From Candidatus Gemmiger excrementavium (GTDB lineage: Bacteria > Bacillota > Clostridia > Oscillospirales > Ruminococcaceae), in NCBI GenBank assembly GCA_019116485.1, contig DXBO01000016.1, positions 1 through 62,707 of the forward strand: DNA of 62,707 nucleotides, written 5' to 3'. Shown here in pieces: positions 56,800 to 62,707 of the stretch. The first letter of the stretch is position 1. Every line of letters begins with the position of its first letter. The notes beneath the pieces are model-generated. The model did no database searches. It was given only the letters and a program-made list of their open reading frames with translations, and was not told the DNA's origin. A program made the translations under genes and the position numbers.

Positions 56800-58641
56800 A
56801 TGTGTGGAATCGTAGGATTTACCGGCACGGTACAGGCCGCGCCTATTTTGCTGGACGGGCTGAGCAAGCTGGAATACCGCGGTTATGATTCGGCCGGGCT
56901 GGCGGTGCAGAATGGCGCCGGCAAGATCGAGGTAGTCAAGGCCAAGGGACGGCTCAAGGTCCTGCGGGAAATGACGGACGGGGGCAGCGCCGTGCCGGGC
57001 AACTGCGGCATCGGCCACACCCGATGGGCTACCCACGGGGAACCGTCGGTCATCAACGCCCACCCCCACTACTCCCGGGACCAGAAGATCGCCGTGGTCC
57101 ACAACGGCATCATTGAAAACTACCTGGAGATCAAGGAGCGCCTGACCAACCGGGGGTACTCTTTTGTCTCCCAGACCGATACCGAGGTGGTGGCCCAGCT
57201 GCTGGACTACTACTATACCGGTGAATCGGCAGGCAATGCCCTGGACGCCATCGCCCGTATGATGCTCCATGTACGCGGTTCTTACGCCCTGGGCATTCTG
57301 TTCGCGGACCAGCCCGGTACGGTATACGCTGTGCGCAAGGACAGCCCCCTTATCGTGGGCCGGTGCGAAAACGGCGCTATCATTGCCTCCGACGTGCCCG
57401 CACTGCTCAAATACACCCGCACGGTGTACTACATCAACAACCTGGAGATCGCCCGGCTCAAGGCGGATTCCGTTGAATTTTTCAACATGGACCGCGAGCC
57501 CATCTGCCACGAGACCACCACCATCGAATGGGATGCCGAAGCAGCCGAAAAGGGCGGCTACGAGCATTTCATGATGAAGGAAATCCATGAACAGCCCGCC
57601 GCCGTGCGGGACACCATCTCGCCCCGCATCAAGGACGGCCAGATCGATCTGTCGGAACTGGAACTGGACGAGGCGGCCATCCGGGCCGTGGGGCGCATTT
57701 ACATCATCGGCTGCGGTTCTGCCTACCATGTGGGCATGGCCGCCCGCTATGTCTTCGAGAGTCTGGCGCGTCTGCCGGTGGAAGTGGATGTGGCCAGCGA
57801 GTTCCGCTACCGCGACCCGGTGCTGGAGGAAAACGCACTGGCGCTGGTCATCAGCCAAAGCGGCGAGACCGCCGACACCCTGGCCGCACTGCGCCTGTGC
57901 AAGGAGCGCGGTGTGCGAACCATCGGCATTGTCAACGTAGTGGGGTCCAGCATCGCCCGGGAGGCCGACGCCACCATGTACACCTGGGCCGGACCGGAAA
58001 TTTCCGTGGCCACCACCAAGGCCTACAGCACCCAGCTGGCGGCCTGTTACCTGCTGGCTACCGAGTTTGCCCGGGTGCGGAACACCCTGGCCGAAGGCCA
58101 GTACGAACACCTGGTAGCCGAGATGGAAGCCCTGCCTGATAAAATCGAGAAGATTCTGACCGACAAAGAGCGTATCCAGTGGTTTGCCAGCAAATATGCC
58201 AGCGCCAAGGACGCTTTCTTCATTGGCCGCGGGCTGGATTACGCTGTGGCGCTGGAAGGCAGCCTGAAATTCAAAGAGATCAGCTATATTCACTCTGAGG
58301 CTTTCGCGGCGGGGGAGATGAAGCACGGCCCCATCTCGCTGGTGGAAAACGGCACCCTGGTGGTGGGCATCCTGACCCAGCCCGGTCTGTTTGAAAAGAG
58401 CGTCTCCAACATGGTGGAAGTCAAGAGCCGGGGCGCTTTCCTCATGGGTCTGACTACGTACGGCAACTACAGCATCGAGGATACCGCCGGATTCACCGTC
58501 TATGTGCCCAAGACCGATCCCCACTTTGCCACCAGCCTGGCGGTGATCCCGCTGCAGCTGCTGGCCTACTATGTGAGCTGTGCCAAGGGCCTGGATGTGG
58601 ATAAACCCCGTAACCTGGCCAAGAGTGTGACGGTGGAATAA
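56800..58641 (+). CDS. glmS: Glutamine--fructose-6-phosphate aminotransferase
   Basis: A 613-residue enzyme making glucosamine 6-phosphate, the entry to UDP-GlcNAc. The start is ATG 56800, since the catalytic cysteine must follow the initiator Met (MCGIVGFTG); ATG 56794 is too early. The glutaminase half has YRGYDSAGLAV and GHTRWATHGEPS. Two SIS domains follow (GCGSAYHVGMAARY, SQSGETADTLAAL; RGLDYAVALEGSLKFKEISYIHSEAF), and the end DKPRNLAKSVTVE is standard. No glmS ribozyme precedes it; a short leader with a palindrome does. Confidence 0.97.
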   Translation: MCGIVGFTGTVQAAPILLDGLSKLEYRGYDSAGLAVQNGAGKIEVVKAKGRLKVLREMTDGGSAVPGNCGIGHTRWATHGEPSVINAHPHYSRDQKIAVVHNGIIENYLEIKERLTNRGYSFVSQTDTEVVAQLLDYYYTGESAGNALDAIARMMLHVRGSYALGILFADQPGTVYAVRKDSPLIVGRCENGAIIASDVPALLKYTRTVYYINNLEIARLKADSVEFFNMDREPICHETTTIEWDAEAAEKGGYEHFMMKEIHEQPAAVRDTISPRIKDGQIDLSELELDEAAIRAVGRIYIIGCGSAYHVGMAARYVFESLARLPVEVDVASEFRYRDPVLEENALALVISQSGETADTLAALRLCKERGVRTIGIVNVVGSSIAREADATMYTWAGPEISVATTKAYSTQLAACYLLATEFARVRNTLAEGQYEHLVAEMEALPDKIEKILTDKERIQWFASKYASAKDAFFIGRGLDYAVALEGSLKFKEISYIHSEAFAAGEMKHGPISLVENGTLVVGILTQPGLFEKSVSNMVEVKSRGAFLMGLTTYGNYSIEDTAGFTVYVPKTDPHFATSLAVIPLQLLAYYVSCAKGLDVDKPRNLAKSVTVE

Positions 58642-58699
58642 CGCTCTTTGCCTATTTTGCCAAAAAAATCCGCCGATTTTTGGGCGGTCTGCGCTCCGT

Positions 58700-58735
58700 T
58701 TGTCTGCGCTGCGGCAAGACAAACGGGGCGGTTTT
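58700..58735 (+). terminator. Hairpin after glmS
   Basis: CCGTTTGTCT pairs perfectly with AGACAAACGG, followed by GGCGGTTTTG. It is a moderate terminator overlapping the next promoter. Confidence 0.55.
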
Positions 58736-58745
58736 GTGTTATACT
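58716..58745 (+). promoter_or_regulatory. Promoter of the CapD-like gene
   Basis: AAGACA at 58716-58721 and TATACT at 58740-58745, 18-bp spacer. Confidence 0.5.
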
Positions 58746-58792
58746 ATACCCATATACAGCTTATTCCTATTTTTAAAAAGGAACGTAAACGG

Positions 58793-60778
58793 ATGCAACA
58801 GGATTCCAAACAAATTATCAAAGGTCTGCCCCGGCGGATCTTGCTGATGCTCATCGACTGCGGCCTTATCGTGTTCTGTTACTGGCTGGCAGTCATGCTG
58901 CGCTTTGACAGCGGCGAGGCCTACCAGCGCGCCGAAGTGCTGCGGGCCATGTCGCCCATGCTCTACTATGTGCTGCCCATCTATATGATCGTATTCTGGT
59001 TCGGCGGCCTGTACGAAATTATGTGGGAGTATGCCGGCATGCGGGACCTGGCCCGCCTGACCTGCCTTTCGGGGTTGGCCACCGGCCTGATTATGCTGTT
59101 CGATCTGTTCTATCGCAACCGCCCCATCAGCGGTGCGGTGCTGATCTTCGGCGCGGTGTTCAACACAGCGGCCATCGCCGGGGTACGGTTCCTGTGGCGG
59201 CTCATCAAAACCGTGCGGGACGCCCAGGTCAACCGGCCCGAGAACGAGACTCCGCTGCTGATCGTGGGTGCCGGCAATGCCGGCGCCTGGGCCGTCAACC
59301 TCTGCAAGAACAAGAACCAGAGTTTCGGCAACCCGGTCTGCATCGTGGACGACGACCTGACCAAGAAAGGGCTGCGGGTGCAGGGTGTGCCGGTGCGGGG
59401 CACCATCTCGGACATTCCAGAACTGGTGCGCAAACACCATATCATGGAAATCGTCATCGCCATTACCACCCTCAAGGGGGACCGCCTCAGCGAGATCATC
59501 AACCTGTGCAATTCCACCCACTGCCGGGTGCGCATGCTGTCCGACCCCCAGGCTGTGGACGAAAACGGCAACCCGGTGGCCGCCGGGTTCCGGGAACTGA
59601 ATACCGCGGACTTTCTTTCCCGGGATGAGATACAGCTCAACAACGTGCAGATTTCGGAATACCTGCACGACAAGGTGGTGCTGGTCACGGGTGGCGGCGG
59701 GTCCATCGGCAGCGAACTGTGCCGCCAGATCATGCGTTACCAGCCCCGGCGTCTGCTGATTTTTGATATCTATGAGAACTGCGCCTATGAACTGGAGACC
59801 GAACTGCGCAACAAGTACGGCGCCGATGCGCCGGTGGTCACGCTGATCGGTTCCATCCGCGACAAAGAACGCCTGGACGAAGTGTTCGAAACCTATCAGC
59901 CTTCGGTGGTGTTCCATGCGGCAGCCCATAAGCATGTGCCGCTCATGGAGATCAGCCCGGCAGAGGCTGTCAAGAACAACGTGTTCGGAACCAAAAATCT
60001 GCTGACTTCGGCGGCGGAACACGGGGTGGAGCGGTTTGTGCAGCTTTCCACCGATAAGGCCGTCAACCCCACCAACGTAATGGGGTGCACCAAGCGCCTG
60101 TGCGAGATGCTGATCCAGACCTTTGACAGGGGCACCGAGATGAAATGCATGGCCGTGCGCTTCGGCAATGTGCTGGGCAGCCACGGCAGTGTCATTCCGC
60201 TGTTTGAGGAGCAGATCAAACGGGGCGGCCCGGTCACCATCACCCACCCCGAAATCGTGCGCTATTTCATGACCATTACCGAGGCCGCGCAGCTGGTGCT
60301 GCAGGCGGGCGCCCTGGCCAAGGGCGGCAGCATCTATGTGCTGGATATGGGCGAACCGGTCAAGATCATGGACCTGGCCAACCGGCTGATCCGCTTTTAC
60401 GGCTATGAGCCGGGGGTCAACATGCAGGTCAAGATCACCGGTCTGCGTCCCGGCGAAAAACTTTACGAGGAACTGCTCATGGATACCGAGCAGGACAAGA
60501 TGCGCAAGACCGCCCACAACAAGATTTTTATTGCCCCGCCCATGCAGATCGATCTGGCGGAGTTTTACAATGGCATCCAGGCGCTGCTCATCGCGGCCCA
60601 CCATAACGACGACGCCGTGGTGGAATGCTTGCAGCAGATGGTGCCCAGCTACCATCCCAACCGGCGGGTGCGCGCCGACCACACGGTGGTGGCGGCCACC
60701 GGCAACACGGGGCTTTTCTCCAAGGAGGAGATCGCCCGGCAGATGAGCGAGCGGCAGGATGTCGCCAAGGGGGAGTAA
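58793..60778 (+). CDS. Membrane-bound UDP-GlcNAc 4,6-dehydratase (CapD/WbpM/PglF-type)
   Basis: A 661-residue enzyme converting UDP-GlcNAc to a 4-keto-6-deoxy sugar, precursor of bacillosamine, QuiNAc or FucNAc. Four membrane helices (about 12-125) are followed by a CoA-binding-like domain (LLIVGAGNAGAWAVN, about 155-165). The SDR domain starts near 300 with VVLVTGGGGSIGSELCRQ. The catalytic block FVQLSTDKAVNPTNVMGCTKRL has Met in place of the usual SDR Tyr, as in the retaining CapD/PglF group. ATG 58793 follows AAAAAGGAA. It is upstream of a matching initiating transferase. Confidence 0.93.
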   Translation: MQQDSKQIIKGLPRRILLMLIDCGLIVFCYWLAVMLRFDSGEAYQRAEVLRAMSPMLYYVLPIYMIVFWFGGLYEIMWEYAGMRDLARLTCLSGLATGLIMLFDLFYRNRPISGAVLIFGAVFNTAAIAGVRFLWRLIKTVRDAQVNRPENETPLLIVGAGNAGAWAVNLCKNKNQSFGNPVCIVDDDLTKKGLRVQGVPVRGTISDIPELVRKHHIMEIVIAITTLKGDRLSEIINLCNSTHCRVRMLSDPQAVDENGNPVAAGFRELNTADFLSRDEIQLNNVQISEYLHDKVVLVTGGGGSIGSELCRQIMRYQPRRLLIFDIYENCAYELETELRNKYGADAPVVTLIGSIRDKERLDEVFETYQPSVVFHAAAHKHVPLMEISPAEAVKNNVFGTKNLLTSAAEHGVERFVQLSTDKAVNPTNVMGCTKRLCEMLIQTFDRGTEMKCMAVRFGNVLGSHGSVIPLFEEQIKRGGPVTITHPEIVRYFMTITEAAQLVLQAGALAKGGSIYVLDMGEPVKIMDLANRLIRFYGYEPGVNMQVKITGLRPGEKLYEELLMDTEQDKMRKTAHNKIFIAPPMQIDLAEFYNGIQALLIAAHHNDDAVVECLQQMVPSYHPNRRVRADHTVVAATGNTGLFSKEEIARQMSERQDVAKGE

Positions 60779-60782
60779 CGCC

Positions 60783-61409
60783 ATGTATCAACGGTATATC
60801 AAGCGCCTGCTGGACTTCGTACTCTCGTTGTGCGCCGTGGTGGTGCTGGCCATTCCCATGGCGGGCATCGCGGTATGGATCAAAAGTGATTCGCCGGGTC
60901 CGGTGTTTTTCAAGCAGCGCCGGGTGGGTAAAGGCAAGCGGCATTTCAACATTCTGAAATTCCGTACCATGCGGGGCGATACCCCTCACGACGTGCCCAC
61001 CCATCTTTTGAAAAACGCCGACAGCTACATCACCAGAAGCGGTGCATTCCTGCGCAAGACCAGCCTGGACGAACTGCCCCAGATCTACAACATTCTGGCA
61101 GGGCAGATGAGCATCATCGGCCCGCGGCCCGCGCTGTACAACCAGTACGATCTCATCGAGGCCCGGGACAAGGTCCACGCCAACGACATCCGCCCCGGCC
61201 TTACCGGACTGGCCCAGGTCAACGGGCGGGATGAACTGCCCATCGACGTCAAAGCCCGTTATGACGGCGAGTACGCCGCCAACCTGACGTTCATGATGGA
61301 CCTGAAGGTTTTTTTCCGCAGCTTCGGGTATGTGTTCCAGCGCCGGGGCGTGGTGGAGGGCGGCACCGGCCGCATGGAAGAGACAAAACAGAATAAATCG
61401 TCAAAATGA
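60783..61409 (+). CDS. Initiating sugar-phosphate transferase (PglC-like)
   Basis: A 208-residue monotopic phosphoglycosyl transferase placing a sugar-1-phosphate on undecaprenyl phosphate. It has the short, single re-entrant helix form: KRLLDFVLSLCAVVVLAIPMAGI, SPGPVFFKQRRVGKGKRHF, KFRTMRGD, and TSLDELPQIYNILAGQMSIIGPRPAL with the catalytic Asp-Glu pair. PGLTGLAQVNGRD follows. AAGGGGGAG precedes ATG 60783, five bases after the dehydratase stop. The pair should start a glycan with a 6-deoxy amino sugar, distinct from that begun by the enzyme at 2002. Confidence 0.92.
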   Translation: MYQRYIKRLLDFVLSLCAVVVLAIPMAGIAVWIKSDSPGPVFFKQRRVGKGKRHFNILKFRTMRGDTPHDVPTHLLKNADSYITRSGAFLRKTSLDELPQIYNILAGQMSIIGPRPALYNQYDLIEARDKVHANDIRPGLTGLAQVNGRDELPIDVKARYDGEYAANLTFMMDLKVFFRSFGYVFQRRGVVEGGTGRMEETKQNKSSK

Positions 61410-61422
61410 CGGATGCGTTTTT

Positions 61423-61455
61423 CCGCCGGAACCCGGTTCCGGCGGGATTTTTTTT
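61423..61455 (+). terminator. Terminator of the dehydratase-transferase operon
   Basis: CCGCCGGAAC pairs with GTTCCGGCGG around a tiny loop, followed by GA and eight T residues. Confidence 0.92.
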
Positions 61456-61505
61456 GCTGAAAACAAAATTGTACAAGAAAATATTGCTTTTTTCGTTAAA
61501 ATATG

Positions 61506-61534
61506 TTGCAAAAGCCGAGATGATTGTGTAAAAT
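61506..61534 (+). promoter_or_regulatory. Promoter of the PucR/CdaR-type regulator gene
   Basis: TTGCAA at 61506-61511 and TAAAAT at 61529-61534, 17-bp spacer. Confidence 0.7.
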
Positions 61535-61621
61535 ATACATCAGAATCCTTGCGTTTTCGGGCAGTTTACCAAAGGTCAATTTGCCAAAACACCCAAACTA
61601 ACCAAAGGGGAGTCATAGAGT

Positions 61622-62707
61622 ATGGCCAACAGGGTCTTCCAGAACGTTGTATATCAAATGAAGGAAGCCGTCGACCGTGTGGTCGGCGTCGTGGACGAGA
61701 CCGGTACGGTGATCTCCTGTTCCGAACTGGGGCAGATCGGCGAAGTGCGGGACGGCGTGGCCGCTATGCGCCAGACCGCGGGGGACGCCTTTACCCGGGA
61801 CGGGTATTCCTACCATCAGTTCTCCAACGCCAAGCACAACGACTATGCCGCCTTTGTGGAAGGCGCCGATACCACGGCGGAACAGTTTGCCGCTATGCTG
61901 TCCATCAGCCTGCAGTGCATCAAGCAGTACCACGATGAAAAGTTTGACAAAACCAACTTCATCAAGAATGTGGTGCTGGATAACATCCTGCCCGGCGATA
62001 TCTACGCCAAAGCGCGGGAATTGCATTTCATCTCGGACGCCCAGCGTGTGGTGCTGCTCATCCGGGTGACTTCCGGCAACGATATTTCTGCCTACGACGT
62101 GGTCAGCGGCCTGTTCCCGGATAAGCAGAAGGATTTTGTTTTCAATATCAGCGAGAGCGATACCGTGCTGGTGAAGGAAATCAAACCCGACAACAGCACC
62201 CGGGATATGGAAAAGCTGGCGGCCTCTATTGTAGACACGCTGCAGGGCGACCACTACATCAAAGCGGTGGTGGGTATCGGCACGCCCATCAGCAATATCA
62301 AGGACCTGGCTTCCAGCTTCAAGGAAGCCCAGATTGCCATGGAAGTGGGCAAGGTGTTTGATACCGAGCGTCAGGTCATCAGCTACGACCACCTGGGCAT
62401 CGCCCGGCTGATCTACCAGCTGCCCACCACCCTGTGCGAGATGTTCCTGAAAGAGGTGTTCAAGAAGGGCTCCATCGACTCCCTGGACCATGAGACCCTG
62501 TTCACCATCCAGCGGTTCTTTGAGAACAACCTGAACGTCTCCGAGACCTCCCGGAAGCTGTTCGTCCACCGGAACACCCTGGTGTACCGCCTGGAGAAGA
62601 TCAAGAAGATCACCGGCCTGGACCTGCGGGAGTTTGAGGACGCCATCGTCTTTAAGGTGGCCCTGATGGTGAAGAAGTACCTGTCCAACAACCCGGTGAA
62701 ATTCTGA
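61622..62707 (+). CDS. PucR/CdaR-type transcriptional regulator
   Basis: A 361-residue regulator ending on the last base of the window. Residues 5-110 resemble the sugar-diacid or GAF-like sensor of CdaR proteins (VVYQMKEAVDRVVGVVDETGTVISCSELGQ). A GGDEF-like middle region lies at about 135-270. The C-terminal PucR helix-turn-helix is unmistakable: TIQRFFENNLNVSETSRKLFVHRNTLVYRLEKIKKITGLDLREF. AAAGGGGAG precedes ATG 61622. It has its own promoter and an AT-rich upstream region. The effector is unknown; sugar-diacid, amino-acid and purine inducers are all known in the family. Confidence 0.88.
   Translation: MANRVFQNVVYQMKEAVDRVVGVVDETGTVISCSELGQIGEVRDGVAAMRQTAGDAFTRDGYSYHQFSNAKHNDYAAFVEGADTTAEQFAAMLSISLQCIKQYHDEKFDKTNFIKNVVLDNILPGDIYAKARELHFISDAQRVVLLIRVTSGNDISAYDVVSGLFPDKQKDFVFNISESDTVLVKEIKPDNSTRDMEKLAASIVDTLQGDHYIKAVVGIGTPISNIKDLASSFKEAQIAMEVGKVFDTERQVISYDHLGIARLIYQLPTTLCEMFLKEVFKKGSIDSLDHETLFTIQRFFENNLNVSETSRKLFVHRNTLVYRLEKIKKITGLDLREFEDAIVFKVALMVKKYLSNNPVKF

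Noticed and set aside
1-62707. CRISPR array, tRNA or rRNA genes
   Set aside because: No regularly spaced direct repeats, cloverleaf signatures or rRNA stretches were recognised on reading both strands; short tRNA-like folds cannot be fully excluded by eye.

Overview
The window reads as chromosomal DNA of a GC-rich, anaerobic, Gram-positive gut Clostridium. GC is roughly 60 percent by eye and was not computed. Supporting signs are a tRNA-Phe type T-box leader, a yybP-ykoY manganese riboswitch, LAAC-type lipoproteins, a class B sortase, an SleC-like cortex-lytic enzyme, a GGGtGRT protein, partial Rnf genes and very Ala/Pro-rich linkers. I would guess the Faecalibacterium/Gemmiger/Subdoligranulum group of Oscillospiraceae. 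That is inference from gene content and style, not from a marker gene. Coding density is high, most operons have overlapping or near-touching genes, and TTG/GTG starts are common.

Layout: 1-1909 holds the end of a GGGtGRT gene and a WYL regulator. 2002-12485 is a surface-polysaccharide operon: an initiating sugar transferase, two GT4 enzymes, a DPM-like GT2, two very large polytopic membrane proteins, and UDP-galactopyranose mutase. 12644-18896 is a run of rpe, rnfD-, rnfE- and rnfA-like genes, a DUF1015 gene, a disordered Arg/Pro-rich protein and rlmA. 18958-24722 holds two small hypotheticals, a three-gene polar amino acid ABC importer with an attenuator-like leader, and cstA. 24955-32408 has a GH13 glucosidase, a lipase-like hydrolase, a nitroreductase, an SleC-like/M15 cortex-lysis pair and class II aldolase. 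32999-44773 contains rlmB, a 1255-residue protein ending in a degenerate P-type ATPase, a transposase fragment, a putative heavy-metal exporter, a mutarotase, a DUF6311 protein, and an intact P-type cation ATPase behind a Mn riboswitch. 44847-51556 has a flavin reductase, a GtrB-like GT2, a Crp/Fnr regulator divergent from an ABC importer, hemW and a Bax-inhibitor protein. 51668-55444 is T-box-pheST. 55560-62707 has srtB, a candidate small RNA, glmS, a CapD/PglF-type dehydratase, a second initiating sugar transferase and a PucR/CdaR-type regulator ending on the last base.

Functional links: glmS feeds UDP-GlcNAc, which the CapD-like enzyme and second sugar transferase can turn into a lipid-linked amino-sugar. 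The first operon builds a probably galactofuranose-containing glycan using polyprenyl-phosphate sugars. The strongest candidates for something undescribed are the pseudo-P-type ATPase with a roughly 700-residue disordered N-terminus (33816-37583), the partial Rnf set with a disordered extension on RnfE, the unassigned small RNA before glmS, and the autoregulatory Crp-type divergent promoter. No CRISPR array, tRNA, rRNA or intact insertion sequence was seen.
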